Assembly: GCF_020564935.1 (NCBI RefSeq) | Contig: NZ_JAJCXB010000004.1 | Location: 124,001-188,000, forward strand | Direction of reading: 5' to 3' | DNA: 64,000 nt | DNA from: Streptomyces pinistramenti | GTDB lineage: Bacteria; Actinomycetota; Actinomycetes; Streptomycetales; Streptomycetaceae | In this document: piece after piece, positions 20,179 to 30,533 of the stretch | How positions within the stretch are numbered: position 1 is the stretch's first letter | Layout of the letters: every line of letters begins with the position of its first letter | The notes under the pieces: model-generated | What the model saw: the letters and a program-made list of their open reading frames with translations, nothing else | Told to the model about the DNA's origin: nothing | The model's database searches: none | Made by a program: the position numbers and the translations under genes

Positions 20179-21537
20179 TTGGTCACCACCGACGCCGCGC
20201 GCCGGGCCGCCGCCGACGCCACGGGCCTCACCATCACCGAAGTCCGGCTCACCCCGATCCTGATCGCCGACCCGCCGCTGCTCAACACCCAGGGCGTGCA
20301 CCAGCCGTACACCCCGCGGCTGATCATCGAAGTGGTCACCGCGGGCGGCGCCACCGGGCTCGGCGAGACCTACGGCGACACCAAGTACCTCGATCTGGCC
20401 CGCCCGTTGGCCGACGCCCTGACCGGCCGCCTGGTCACCGACCTGAACACGCTGCCCGCGCTCGCCGACCGGGTCTGCGGCGAATCGCCCGCCGCCACCG
20501 ACGCCGCAGCGGTCGACGCCGGCGGGCTGCGCGGCGTCCAGACCGCCGACAAGCTCCGGCTCTCCGTACTCTCCGGCTTCGAGGTCGCCTGCCTGGACGC
20601 CTGGGGCCACGCGGCCCGGCTCCCCGTCCACGCGCTGCTCGGCGGCAAGGTCCGCGACCGCGTCGACTACAGCGCCTACCTCTTCTACCGCTGGGCGCAG
20701 CACCCCGAAGGCCGCGGTGAGCCCGACGACTGGGGCGCGGCCCTCGACCCGGCCGGCATCGTCGCCCAGGCCCGCCGCTTCGCCGGCACGTACGGCTTCG
20801 CTTCCTTCAAGCTCAAGGGCGGCGTTTTCGCACCCGACCAGGAGATCGCGGCGGTCAAGGCGCTGGCCGCCGCGTTCCCCGGGCAGCCGCTGCGCCTGGA
20901 CCCCAACGGCGCCTGGAGCGTCCCGACCTCGCTGGCGGTCGCGGCCGAGCTGCACGACGTCCTGGAATACCTGGAGGACCCGGCGAGCGGCACCGACCGG
21001 ATGACCGAGGTGGCCGCCGCACTCCGCGAGGCCGGGCCCGGCGGCCACGCCCTCCCGCTGGCCACCAACATGTGCGTGACGACCTTCGACGAGATCGAGG
21101 CGGCCTTCACCCGCCGCGCCGTGCAGATCGTCCTCTGCGACCACCACTACTGGGGCGGGCTGCGCGCCACCCGCGAACTCGCCGCGCTCTGCCGCGCCTT
21201 CGGCGTCGGCCTGTCCATGCACTCCAACACCCACCTGGGCATCAGCCTCGCCGCCATGACCCACGTCGCGGCGACCGTCCCCGGCCTCGGCCACGCCTGC
21301 GACACCCACTACCCGTGGCAGTCCGAAGATGTCCTCACCGAGCGGCTCACCTTCCGCGACGGCGCCCTCGACGTGTCCGACGCACCCGGCCTCGGCGTCG
21401 CCGTCGACCGCGACCGGCTGGCCGCGCTGCACCGCCGCTGGCTGGCCGACGACGGCGGGCTGCGCTCCCGCGACGACGCCGCCGCGATGCGCGTCGCGGA
21501 CCCCGGCTGGGTCACCCCGGCCGTGCCGCGCTGGTGA
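20179..21537 (+). CDS. Enolase-superfamily glucarate dehydratase-like enzyme
   Basis: Predicted to dehydrate D-glucarate or a related aldarate. The 452-residue protein has the capping domain (GLTITEVRLTPILIADPPLL), the KxK base in FKLKGGVF, metal-ligand strands LRLDPNGAW and YLEDP, LCDHHYWGGL, and the His-containing MHSNTHLGISLAAMTH typical of glucarate dehydratases. The start is a TTG with AGGAG 7 nt upstream; no nearer ATG or GTG fits. No aldolase or transporter for the pathway is next to it, so the substrate is uncertain. Confidence 0.83.
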   Translation: MVTTDAARRAAADATGLTITEVRLTPILIADPPLLNTQGVHQPYTPRLIIEVVTAGGATGLGETYGDTKYLDLARPLADALTGRLVTDLNTLPALADRVCGESPAATDAAAVDAGGLRGVQTADKLRLSVLSGFEVACLDAWGHAARLPVHALLGGKVRDRVDYSAYLFYRWAQHPEGRGEPDDWGAALDPAGIVAQARRFAGTYGFASFKLKGGVFAPDQEIAAVKALAAAFPGQPLRLDPNGAWSVPTSLAVAAELHDVLEYLEDPASGTDRMTEVAAALREAGPGGHALPLATNMCVTTFDEIEAAFTRRAVQIVLCDHHYWGGLRATRELAALCRAFGVGLSMHSNTHLGISLAAMTHVAATVPGLGHACDTHYPWQSEDVLTERLTFRDGALDVSDAPGLGVAVDRDRLAALHRRWLADDGGLRSRDDAAAMRVADPGWVTPAVPRW

Positions 21538-21673
21538 CCTCGGCCCGGGGACGGGATCATGGATACGGCCGTGATTTCGCGCGCGGTGGCGCCGCGCGCG
21601 TACGGTGTGGCGCGGCTCGGTGGCGGTACGCCACAGTGGTCCCGTACGTGATCTTTTGAGAGGGGCTGTACCG

Positions 21674-22759
21674 ATGGCACAGGAAGTGCGCGGCGTCATT
21701 GCGCCGGGGAAGAACGAGCCGGTCCGGCTGGAGACGATCCTGGTGCCCGACCCGGGCCCCGGCGAGGCCGTGGTGGCGATCCAGGCGTGCGGGGTGTGCC
21801 ACACCGACCTGCACTACAAGCAGGGCGGCATCAACGACGAGTTCCCCTTCCTGCTCGGCCACGAGGCCGCGGGTGTGGTGGAGTCGGTCGGCGCCGGCGT
21901 CACGGACGTCGCGCCGGGAGACTTCGTCGTCCTCAACTGGCGCGCGGTGTGCGGGCAGTGCCGGGCGTGTCTGCGCGGCCGCCCGCAGTACTGCTTCGAC
22001 ACCCACAACGCCAAGCAGAAGATGACGCTGAAGGACGGCACGGAGCTGAGCCCGGCCCTCGGCATCGGCGCGTTCGCCGACAAGACGCTGGTCGCCGCCG
22101 GACAGTGCACCAAGGTCGACCCGGAGGTCTCGCCCGCCGTCGCCGGACTGCTGGGCTGCGGCGTGATGGCCGGCATCGGCGCCGCCATCAACACCGGCAA
22201 CGTCGGCCGCGGCGACAGCGTGGCGGTGATCGGCTGCGGCGGCGTCGGTGACGCGGCCGTGGTCGGCGCCCGGCTGGCCGGCGCCGCGAAGATCATCGCG
22301 GTGGACGTCGACGACCGGAAGCTGGCGACCGCCCGCTCCATGGGCGCCACCCACACCGTCAACTCCCGCACCACCGACCCCGTCGAGGCCATCCGGGAGC
22401 TGACCGGAGGCTTCGGCGCGGACGTCGTCATCGAGGCGGTCGGCCGCCCCGAGACGTACCAGCAGGCGTTCTACGCCCGCGACCTGGCCGGCACCGTCGT
22501 CCTGGTCGGCGTCCCCACCCCCGACATGACCCTGGAACTCCCCCTCCTGGACGTCTTCGGCCGCGGCGGCGCACTCAAGTCCTCCTGGTACGGCGACTGC
22601 CTGCCGTCCCGCGACTTCCCGATGCTCGTCGACCTGCACCAGCAGGGCCGCATCGACCTCGGCGCGTTCGTCACCGAGACCATCGGCATCGAAGACGTGG
22701 AGCAGGCATTCGAGCGGATGCACGCGGGCGACGTCCTGCGCTCGGTGGTGACGCTCTGA
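21674..22759 (+). CDS. mscR: S-(hydroxymethyl)mycothiol dehydrogenase (MSH-dependent formaldehyde dehydrogenase)
   Basis: NAD-dependent class III-like alcohol dehydrogenase that oxidizes the formaldehyde-mycothiol adduct and may reduce S-nitrosomycothiol. The 361-residue protein has ACGVCHTD (C39, C42), GHEAAG (H63), structural zinc cysteines C93, C96, C99 and C107, and [12 protein letters not shown] for the cofactor. [15 protein letters not shown] and the downstream MBL partner are typical of the mycothiol enzyme. ATG follows GAGGGG. The stop overlaps the next start by 1 nt. Confidence 0.92.
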   Translation: MAQEVRGVIAPGKNEPVRLETILVPDPGPGEAVVAIQACGVCHTDLHYKQGGINDEFPFLLGHEAAGVVESVGAGVTDVAPGDFVVLNWRAVCGQCRACLRGRPQYCFDTHNAKQKMTLKDGTELSPALGIGAFADKTLVAAGQCTKVDPEVSPAVAGLLGCGVMAGIGAAINTGNVGRGDSVAVIGCGGVGDAAVVGARLAGAAKIIAVDVDDRKLATARSMGATHTVNSRTTDPVEAIRELTGGFGADVVIEAVGRPETYQQAFYARDLAGTVVLVGVPTPDMTLELPLLDVFGRGGALKSSWYGDCLPSRDFPMLVDLHQQGRIDLGAFVTETIGIEDVEQAFERMHAGDVLRSVVTL

Positions 22760-23388
22760 TGACGGCCCGCATCGACCACCTCGTCACCTCCGGCACCTTC
22801 TCGCTCGACGGCGGCACCTGGGACGTCGACAACAACGTCTGGATCGTCGGCGACGACGACGAAGCGCTCGTCATCGACGCCGCCCACGACGCCGACGCCA
22901 TCCTCGAAGCCCTCGGCGGCCGCACCCTGCGTGCGATCATCTGCACCCACGCGCACAACGACCACATCGACGCGGCCCCCGCCCTCGCGGCCCGTACGGG
23001 TGCCCTGATCCACCTGCACCCGGACGACCTGCCGCTGTGGAAGCAGACCCACCCCGGCACCCCGCCGGACCGCGAACTGGCCGACGGGCAGGTCCTGACC
23101 CTCGCGGGCGTGGACCTGACGGTGCTGCACACACCGGGCCACGCGCCCGGCGGAGTCTGCCTGCACGCGCCCGCCCTGGACACGGTCTTCACCGGCGACA
23201 CCCTCTTCCAGGGCGGCCCCGGCGCCACCGGCAGGTCCTTCTCGGACTTCCCGACCCTCGTCGGCTCGATCCGCGACCGGCTGCTGTCCCTGCCCCCGCA
23301 CACCGTCGTCCGCACCGGGCACGGCGACCCCACCACCATCGGCGACGAGGCTCCGCACCTGGAGGAATGGATCAAGCGGGGCCACTGA
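22759..23388 (+). CDS. MBL-fold hydrolase, partner of the mycothiol dehydrogenase
   Basis: A 209-residue metallo-hydrolase with CTHAHNDHID (H64, H66, D68, H69), HTPGHAPGGVCL and FTGDTLFQGGPGATGRSFSDF. This family is encoded directly after S-(hydroxymethyl)mycothiol dehydrogenase in mycothiol producers. It is expected to hydrolyse the S-formyl-mycothiol product to formate, as glyoxalase II-like enzymes do; that role is inference from context. ATG overlaps the preceding stop by one base. Confidence 0.88.
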   Translation: MTARIDHLVTSGTFSLDGGTWDVDNNVWIVGDDDEALVIDAAHDADAILEALGGRTLRAIICTHAHNDHIDAAPALAARTGALIHLHPDDLPLWKQTHPGTPPDRELADGQVLTLAGVDLTVLHTPGHAPGGVCLHAPALDTVFTGDTLFQGGPGATGRSFSDFPTLVGSIRDRLLSLPPHTVVRTGHGDPTTIGDEAPHLEEWIKRGH

Positions 23389-23414
23389 CCCGACCGGGGT
23401 CCGTACGCAGGCGC

Positions 23415-24752
23415 CTACGCCTCCTTGGCCGCCCGCTCCAGAATGCGGGCGGCCACCGCCGGGGAGTCCACCAGCGGATGCAGCGCCAGCGCGCGCAGCG
23501 CCGCGCCCCTGTCCTTGAACATCGCCGCCTCGACCGCCGCCCGCTCCACCGCCTTGAGCTGGAGCATCAGCCCCAACTGGTCCGCGCGCAGCGGCGCGCA
23601 GGGCAGCGGCCGCGGCCCGTTTGCACCCACCTCGCACACCGTCTCCACGATCGCGTCGGGCGCCAGCTGCGGCACCGTCGTGCGATTGCGGACGTTGAGG
23701 ATCAGCCGGGTGCTGCCGCCGTCCACCAGGGCCCGCATCAGCGCGAGCGCCACCCGGTCGTAGCCACCGCCCTCCAGATCACAGCTGTCCCGCTGCCAAC
23801 CGCCGCTCGCCTTGCGGCTGTCGGCCAGATACGTCTCCTCGCGCTCCAGCCGGGTCCGCTCCCACAGCGCATACGCGTCCCCGGGGCCGCCGGCCGCCGC
23901 CCGCTCGAAGAAGCCGCCCTGCTGCTGGTCGAGGAACTCGCCCCGGGTCTCGCTCGCCCCGCGCACCGACGCCAGGGTCTCCCGGCGGAAGTAGTAGTAG
24001 TGCAGGTACTCGTTGGGCAGGGCCCCCAGGACGCGCAGCCAGTCCGCGCCGAACAGCCGCCCCTCCTCGAAGGACCCCAGCGCCGCCGCGTCCCCCAGCA
24101 GCCCCGGCAGCAGCTCCCGCCCGTCGACCGCCAACGACCGCAGCCAGCCGAGGTGGTTGAGGCCGACGTAGTCGTACGTCACCCGGCCCGGCGTGCCGAA
24201 CGCCGACGGGTCCGCCCCCGCGGCGCGGGCCGCCCGGTGCACCAGGCCCACCGGCGAATCGCAGATCCCCACCACCCGGTCGCCCAGCACCTGCGCCATC
24301 GCCTCGGTCACCATGCCCGCCGGGTTGGTGAAGTTGATGACCCAGGCCCGCGGCGCCAGGGCCGCGACCCGCTCCGCGATGTGCAGCGCCACCGGGATCG
24401 TCCGCAGCCCGTAGAGCACCCCGCCCGCGCCCACCGTCTCCTGCCCGAGCACGCCCTCGTCCAGCGGGATCCGCTCGTCACGCACCCGCCCCGCGGTGCC
24501 GCCCACCCGGATCGCGGAGAAGACGAAATCGGCCCCGGTCAGCGCGTCGTCCAGGCCGTCCGCGAGCCGGACCCGTACCGGCGCCCGATGCCCTTCGGCC
24601 TGCCGCGCCAGCACCTCGGCGATGACCGAGAGCCGCCGCGGATCGGTGTCGTACAGCGTCAGCTCGGATACGGAGTGTTCCGGGTCGTCCAGCAGCGCGC
24701 GGTGCACCAGCGGCACCCGGAAACCGCCGCCGCCGAGAATCGTGAGCCTCAT
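23415..24752 (-). CDS. GH4 family 6-phospho-beta-glucosidase-like enzyme
   Basis: GH4 enzymes use NAD+, Mn2+ and a redox-elimination mechanism on glycosides or 6-phosphoglycosides. The 445-residue protein has the Rossmann start LTILGGGGFRVP, VINFTNPAGMVTEA and ICDSPVGLVHRA with the metal cysteine, and LNHLGWL. TACGTT lies 7 nt before ATG 24752, with no ribosome-binding site. It is divergent from the PfkB kinase with only 66 bp between, which suggests shared control. No PTS genes are present, so the phospho-substrate is uncertain. Confidence 0.88.
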   Translation of the reverse strand: MRLTILGGGGFRVPLVHRALLDDPEHSVSELTLYDTDPRRLSVIAEVLARQAEGHRAPVRVRLADGLDDALTGADFVFSAIRVGGTAGRVRDERIPLDEGVLGQETVGAGGVLYGLRTIPVALHIAERVAALAPRAWVINFTNPAGMVTEAMAQVLGDRVVGICDSPVGLVHRAARAAGADPSAFGTPGRVTYDYVGLNHLGWLRSLAVDGRELLPGLLGDAAALGSFEEGRLFGADWLRVLGALPNEYLHYYYFRRETLASVRGASETRGEFLDQQQGGFFERAAAGGPGDAYALWERTRLEREETYLADSRKASGGWQRDSCDLEGGGYDRVALALMRALVDGGSTRLILNVRNRTTVPQLAPDAIVETVCEVGANGPRPLPCAPLRADQLGLMLQLKAVERAAVEAAMFKDRGAALRALALHPLVDSPAVAARILERAAKEA

Positions 24753-24818
24753 GGGGCGGAACGTACCTCAGCATCAGGCAGACTGGCGGCACCTGCCGGG
24801 ACGAGAGGGGCGAGCACG

Positions 24819-25967
24819 GTGATCGGTGGCCGACGAGAAGACCAGCAGCCCACGCGGCCGGGAGCCGCGGCGGCGGCACTCGACCCGCTGGCCGCGCTGA
24901 GAGCCCCAGGCGACCCGGCCACCGACGTCTATCTCACCGGTACGGTCTTCCTCGACATCATCTTCACCGGCCTGGACTCCGCACCGGTACGCGGCACCGA
25001 ATCCTGGGCCCGCGGCATGGGCTCCAGCCCCGGCGGCGTCGCCAACATGGCCACCGCCCTGGCCCGGCTGGGACTGCGCACCTCGCTGGCCGCCGCGTTC
25101 GGCGACGACATGTACGGCGAATACTGCTGGGACGCGCTCGACCGGGGCGAAGGCATCGACCTCACCCTGTCCCGCACGGTCCCCGGCTGGCACTCCCCGG
25201 TCACCGTCTCCATGGCCTACGAGGGCGAACGCACGATGGTCTCGCACGGCCACGAGGCGCCGCAGCCCGAGAACGTCTTCGACGGCGGCCACGCCCCTGG
25301 CTGCCCGCCCGCATCCCGCGCCTGCGTCGCCTCGCTGGTGCCCGGCAGGCGGGAGGGCTGGCTGGCCTGCGCCGCCGCCCGCGGCAGCCGCATCTTCGCC
25401 GACGTCGGCTGGGACGACAGCGGCCGCTGGGATCCCGCCGACCTCGAAGGCATCGAACACTGCGAGGCGTTCCTGCCCAACGCCGAGGAAGCGATGCGCT
25501 ACACCCGCACGTCCGACCCGCGCGCCGCCGCCCGCAAGCTCGCCGAGCGGGTGCCGCTCGCCGTGGTCACCATGGGTTCCGAGGGCGCCTGCGCCGTCGA
25601 CGGACGCACCGGCGAGAGCGCCGAGGTGCCCGCCATCGCCGTCGAGGCGCTGGATCCGACCGGCGCCGGTGACGTGTTCGTCGCGGGCTTCGTCACCGGC
25701 ACCCTCGCCGAGTGGCCGCTCACCGACCGGCTGGCCTTCGCCGGGCTGACCGCCGCCCTGTCCGTGCAGGAATTCGGCGGCTCGCTCTCCGCGCCGGGCT
25801 GGGCGGAGATCGCCGCCTGGTGGCAGCAGGTGCGCCGCTGCACCGCGGGCGCACCGGCCGGCCTGCGCCGCCAGTACGCCTTCCTGGACGCGGTGCTGCC
25901 CGCGGCAGACCGCTGCTCCCCGCTGGCCCGCGCCGTCCCGACCATCGGTTTCCGCAGGCCGGCCTGA
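24819..25967 (+). CDS. PfkB-family carbohydrate kinase
   Basis: A 382-residue ribokinase-fold enzyme phosphorylating a sugar or nucleoside. It shows LTGTVFLDIIFTGLD, GSSPGGVANMATALARLG (substrate GG motif) and D279PTGAGD285, whose last Asp is the catalytic base. The N-terminal ~35 residues and a C-terminal extension after ~345 have no clear domain. GTG 24819 has GAGAGGGG upstream. Pairing with GH4 suggests one catabolic unit, with the substrate unknown. Confidence 0.85.
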   Translation: MIGGRREDQQPTRPGAAAAALDPLAALRAPGDPATDVYLTGTVFLDIIFTGLDSAPVRGTESWARGMGSSPGGVANMATALARLGLRTSLAAAFGDDMYGEYCWDALDRGEGIDLTLSRTVPGWHSPVTVSMAYEGERTMVSHGHEAPQPENVFDGGHAPGCPPASRACVASLVPGRREGWLACAAARGSRIFADVGWDDSGRWDPADLEGIEHCEAFLPNAEEAMRYTRTSDPRAAARKLAERVPLAVVTMGSEGACAVDGRTGESAEVPAIAVEALDPTGAGDVFVAGFVTGTLAEWPLTDRLAFAGLTAALSVQEFGGSLSAPGWAEIAAWWQQVRRCTAGAPAGLRRQYAFLDAVLPAADRCSPLARAVPTIGFRRPA

Positions 25968-26119
25968 ACGCGGGGCGCCCGGGGCCGGTTTCGTCCTGCG
26001 GGCCGGAAAAACTTTCGGGGTTGTCGGTGCACCGTCGTACTCTGGAGATCCAAGGAGTCGAGCCGCAGGCACCTCTTAGCAGCAAAGGACGGGGGTTGAG
26101 CAGGCCACAGCGCCGGCCC

Positions 26120-27127
<1,008 letters not shown>

Positions 27128-27177
27128 CCCCAGGGCCGGTCCGGCCCGCGGACGAGAAGCGAGAAGTCAGCCCCCTC

Positions 27178-27675
27178 ATGTCGATCGACGTCAACAACGA
27201 GTCCGGAACGGACATCGACGAGCAGGCCGTCCTGGACGTCGCCCGCTACGCCATCGCCCGGATGCGTATCCACCCGCTCTCCGAGCTGTCCGTGATCGTC
27301 GTGGACGCCGAGGCCATGGAGCAGCTCCACATCCAGTGGATGGACCTCCCGGGCCCGACCGATGTCATGTCCTTCCCGATGGACGAACTCCGTCCGCCGG
27401 CCAAGGACGACGAGGAGCCCCCGCAGGGGCTCCTCGGTGACATCGTGCTCTGCCCCGAGGTCGCCAAGCAGCAGGGCGAAGCGGCCCCGACCGGGCACTC
27501 CATGGACGAGGAACTCCAACTCCTCACCGTCCACGGCCTGCTGCACCTCCTCGGGTACGACCACGAAGAGCCGGACGAGAAGGCGGAGATGTTCGGCCTC
27601 CAGGCGGCCATCATCGACGGCTGGCGCGCCGAACGGGGCCTGGAAGGCCCGTCCCCGGCCCCCACCCTGACGTGA
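27178..27675 (+). CDS. ybeY: Endoribonuclease YbeY
   Basis: Zinc endoribonuclease for 16S rRNA 3' maturation and ribosome quality control. The 165-residue protein ends in the metal motif H119GLLH123LLGYDH129 and has [12 protein letters not shown] upstream of it. It follows phoH by 50 nt and precedes the hemolysin-like gene by 13 nt, the standard actinobacterial order. Confidence 0.96.
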   Translation: MSIDVNNESGTDIDEQAVLDVARYAIARMRIHPLSELSVIVVDAEAMEQLHIQWMDLPGPTDVMSFPMDELRPPAKDDEEPPQGLLGDIVLCPEVAKQQGEAAPTGHSMDEELQLLTVHGLLHLLGYDHEEPDEKAEMFGLQAAIIDGWRAERGLEGPSPAPTLT

Positions 27676-27688
27676 CCGGACGCCGCGC

Positions 27689-29026
27689 ATGACCACCCAA
27701 CTGATCGCGGTAGCGGTACTGCTCGTCGTGATCGCCTGGCTCGCCGCCTGCGCGGAGGCCGGCCTGGCCCGCACCACCAGCTTCCGCGCCGATGAAGCGG
27801 TCCGCTCCGGCCGCCGCGGCAGCGCCAAGCTCGCCGCCGTCGCCGCCGACCCCACCCGCTACCTGAACGTCGCCCTGCTGGTGCGCGTCGGCTGCGAGAT
27901 GGCGGCCGGCGTCCTGGTCACGTACGCCTGCCTCCGCTCGTTCGAGGCGACGTGGCAGGCGCTGACGGTCGCCATCGGCGTGATGGTGCTCGTCTCGTAC
28001 GTCGCGGTCGGCGTCTCGCCGCGCACCATCGGCCGCCAGCACCCGCTGAACACCGCCACCGCCGCCGCGTACGTCCTGCTGCCGCTGGCCCGGATCATGG
28101 GCCCGGTCCCGCAGCTGCTGATCCTCCTCGGCAATGCCCTCACCCCCGGCAAGGGCTTCCGCAAGGGCCCGTTCGCCTCCGAGGCGGAGCTGCGGTCGCT
28201 GGTCGACCTCGCCGAGAAGGAGTCGCTGATCGAGGACGAGGAGCGCCGGATGGTGCACTCCGTCTTCCAGCTCGGCGACACCCTCGTGCGCGAGGTGATG
28301 GTGCCGCGTACGGACCTGGTGGCCGTCGAGCGGTACAAGACCATCCGCCAGGCGCTGACCCTCGCGCTGCGCTCCGGCTTCTCGCGGATCCCGGTGACCG
28401 GCGAGAACGAGGACGACATCGTCGGCGTGGTCTACCTCAAGGACCTCGCCCGCAAGGTGCACGTCAGCCGGGACGCCGAGACCGAGCTGGTCTCCTCCGC
28501 GATGCGCCAGGCGGTCTTCGTGCCGGACACCAAGAACGCCGGTGACCTGCTGCGCGAGATGCAGCAGGACCGCAACCACGTCGCCGTGGTCATCGACGAG
28601 TACGGCGGCACGGCGGGCATCGTCACCATCGAGGACATCCTGGAGGAGATCGTCGGCGAGATCACCGACGAGTACGACAGGGAGCTGCCGCCGGTCGAGG
28701 AGCTGGGCGACGGCCGCTACCGTGTCACCGCCCGCCTGGACATCGGCGACCTCGGCGAGCTGTACGGCCTGGCCGAGCTGGACGACGAGGACGTCGAGAC
28801 GGTCGGCGGGCTGCTCGCCAAGCTGCTGGGCCGGGTGCCGATCGCCGGGGCGACGGCCGAGGTCGACCTCTCCGACGACAGGTACGACCCGGACCTGACC
28901 GCGCTGCGGCTGACCGCCGAGTCGCCGGCCGGCCGCCGCAACAAGATCATGACCGTGCTGTGCGAGCCGGTCCGTGCCACCGCGGGGGCGGGCCCCGGCG
29001 CGGGCGGCGGGACATCGGCCGGCTGA
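27689..29026 (+). CDS. Hemolysin-like CNNM/CBS membrane protein
   Basis: A 445-residue integral membrane protein: an N-terminal DUF21/CNNM domain with about four hydrophobic segments, two CBS repeats around VMVPRTDLVAVERYKTI and GTAGIVTIEDILEEIVGEI, and a C-terminal CorC_HlyC domain. Related proteins export Mg2+ or Co2+; the TlyC hemolysin name is historical. It is in the phoH-ybeY operon. Confidence 0.9.
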   Translation: MTTQLIAVAVLLVVIAWLAACAEAGLARTTSFRADEAVRSGRRGSAKLAAVAADPTRYLNVALLVRVGCEMAAGVLVTYACLRSFEATWQALTVAIGVMVLVSYVAVGVSPRTIGRQHPLNTATAAAYVLLPLARIMGPVPQLLILLGNALTPGKGFRKGPFASEAELRSLVDLAEKESLIEDEERRMVHSVFQLGDTLVREVMVPRTDLVAVERYKTIRQALTLALRSGFSRIPVTGENEDDIVGVVYLKDLARKVHVSRDAETELVSSAMRQAVFVPDTKNAGDLLREMQQDRNHVAVVIDEYGGTAGIVTIEDILEEIVGEITDEYDRELPPVEELGDGRYRVTARLDIGDLGELYGLAELDDEDVETVGGLLAKLLGRVPIAGATAEVDLSDDRYDPDLTALRLTAESPAGRRNKIMTVLCEPVRATAGAGPGAGGGTSAG

Positions 29027-29134
29027 ACCGGCACGGCCGGGGGAGCACGGCGGCCGCGGGCCTGGGGCCGTGCGCCTGTGCCAAGCTGACGGCGGCGGAA
29101 GGCGCGCAAGGGGAGTGCGAGCGGGGGGAGTTCG

Positions 29135-29929
29135 ATGGCAGGCACCGAAGGAGCGGGCGCGGCCGGCCCGGCGCCGGAGGCCCGCCCGCAGGGGCTGTGG
29201 GACCTGCGTGCCACGGACACCGTCCCGGCCGCCCTCAGCTATCCGCCGGGCGCCGTCGTCGTGGCCTCCGGGCTGCCGGGCAGCGGGAAGAGCACGGTGC
29301 TGCACCGCTGGTCGGCAGCGGCAGCGGCAGCGGCGGCGGTGATCGACCCGCGCACGGTCCACGTCGCCTGCGAGGCGGTGATGCCGGACTGGCTGCCGTA
29401 CGCCGTCTACCGGCCCTGGGCGCGCGCCAGGCTCCTGCTGTGGCTGCGCGCCGGGCTGGGCCGGGACCGGCCGCTGCTGGTGCACGACTGCGGCAGCCGG
29501 CCGTGGCTGCGGCGCCTGCTGGCGCGCAGTGCCGCGCGGCGGGGCCGGAGCCTGCATCTCGTGGTGCTGGACGTCGGGCCGGCCGTCGCTCTGTCGGGCC
29601 AGCGGGCCCGCGACCGCTGGGTCCGCCGCCGGGTCTTCGCCCGGCACTGCCGCGGCCTCGGCCGGCTGCTGGGCACCCTGCCGCGGCCCGGCGCCCCGGC
29701 CGCCGCCGCGCTCCCCGCCGCGCTCGCCGGCGTGGCCTCGGTGGTGCTGCTCGACGAGGCGTCGCGCGCGAAGGTGCGGGCCGTGCGGTTCACGGCCGCT
29801 GCGGGGCAGCTCCCGGAGCCGGGCGTCGGCGCCGCGGCCGCGTCCTCCGTACTGCCGCCGGAGCCGTCCCGGGACGCTGTGCCGCCGTCGCCGGATTCGG
29901 TGCGCATCGCCGGGCCGCCGCGTCCGTGA
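29135..29929 (+). CDS. P-loop ATPase/kinase-like protein of unknown substrate
   Basis: A 264-residue soluble protein with Walker A ASGLPGSGKST (G46-T54), LLVHDCGSRPWLRRLLARSA and a lid-like Arg-rich segment RARDRWVRRRVFARH. This resembles small-molecule or nucleotide kinases of the AAA_33/zeta group. An eight-alanine run (61-68) follows the P-loop helix. The C-terminal ~50 residues are low complexity (Ala, Pro, Ser). It is conserved in order before the deaminase-like gene and era, but its substrate is unknown. Confidence 0.75.
   Translation: MAGTEGAGAAGPAPEARPQGLWDLRATDTVPAALSYPPGAVVVASGLPGSGKSTVLHRWSAAAAAAAAVIDPRTVHVACEAVMPDWLPYAVYRPWARARLLLWLRAGLGRDRPLLVHDCGSRPWLRRLLARSAARRGRSLHLVVLDVGPAVALSGQRARDRWVRRRVFARHCRGLGRLLGTLPRPGAPAAAALPAALAGVASVVLLDEASRAKVRAVRFTAAAGQLPEPGVGAAAASSVLPPEPSRDAVPPSPDSVRIAGPPRP
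29315..29332 (+). repeat. Three GCAGCG hexamer repeats inside the ATPase gene
   Basis: Three perfect tandem copies of GCAGCG, followed by GCGGCG, encode the alanine run just after the P-loop. Such a tract is prone to slippage in steps of 6 bp, which keeps the frame. Confidence 0.7.
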
Positions 29930-29990
29930 CCCGCGGTCGGCACGGTCCTTCGTGCCGCGCCCCGCGGGGCCGTGCCGGCGCCGCCCCGCA

Positions 29991-29996
29991 TATGCT
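29991..29996 (+). promoter_or_regulatory. -10-like hexamer for a leaderless transcript
   Basis: TATGCT, 7 nt, then ATG 30004 with no ribosome-binding site. The spacing matches hemW and era. Confidence 0.45.
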
Positions 29997-30003
29997 CGGC
30001 CGT

Positions 30004-30369
30004 ATGAGTGAAGCCGCTGCACTGGACCCGGAAGACCGCAAGATCATCACGCTCGCGCGCTCGGCGCGGGCCCGCAACGGCGTGCCCGAGGGCGCCGCCG
30101 TGCGCGACGAGACCGGACGCACCTACGTCGCCGGCACCGTGGCCCTGGACTCGCTGCGGCTCAGCGCGCTGCAGACGGCCGTGGCGATGGCCGTGGCCAG
30201 CGGCGCGCAGTCCCTGGAGGCCGCCGCGGTGGTCACCGAGGCCGACGACGCGGCTGATGCCGACCGCGCGGCGGTACGTGATCTCGGCGGCCCCGGCACG
30301 CCGGTCCTGGTCGCGGGCCCCGACGGCACCCTGCGCGGCAGCAGCCCGGCGGGCGGCCGGCAGCTCTGA
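30004..30369 (+). CDS. Cytidine deaminase-like protein lacking zinc motifs
   Basis: A 121-residue protein at the position where actinobacteria keep a cytidine deaminase-like gene before era. It keeps the fold's start (DPEDRKIITLARSARARNGVPEGAAVRDETGRTY), but the HAE/CAE position reads SALQTAVA and no PCxxC follows. There is no cysteine in the product, so it cannot bind catalytic zinc like a true deaminase. A structural or regulatory role is more likely. TATGCT lies 7 nt before ATG. Confidence 0.75.
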   Translation: MSEAAALDPEDRKIITLARSARARNGVPEGAAVRDETGRTYVAGTVALDSLRLSALQTAVAMAVASGAQSLEAAAVVTEADDAADADRAAVRDLGGPGTPVLVAGPDGTLRGSSPAGGRQL

Positions 30370-30520
30370 GCGACGGCCGGGCGGCCGCCGCCGACCGGTC
30401 TCCCGCACCGGCCGATCCGGCCGCCCGCCGGTACGCGTACGACCATGCCCCGGCGCCCGTACGGCGGCCGTCCCGGCGACCGGGCGTACGCCGGTGGTCG
30501 GAGCGGCCCCGGGGATCGGG

Positions 30521-30526
30521 GACAAT
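30521..30526 (+). promoter_or_regulatory. -10-like hexamer for a leaderless era transcript
   Basis: GACAAT, 7 nt, then ATG 30534. The ATG at 30525 overlaps this hexamer and would add only three residues. Confidence 0.5.
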
Positions 30527-30533
30527 GGGCGCC

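Noticed and set aside
23037..24818. In-frame extension making one 976-codon protein ending in the PfkB kinase
   Set aside because: The added part is antisense to GH4 and overlaps the MBL gene; a GTG with a good ribosome-binding site at 24819 gives the kinase alone.
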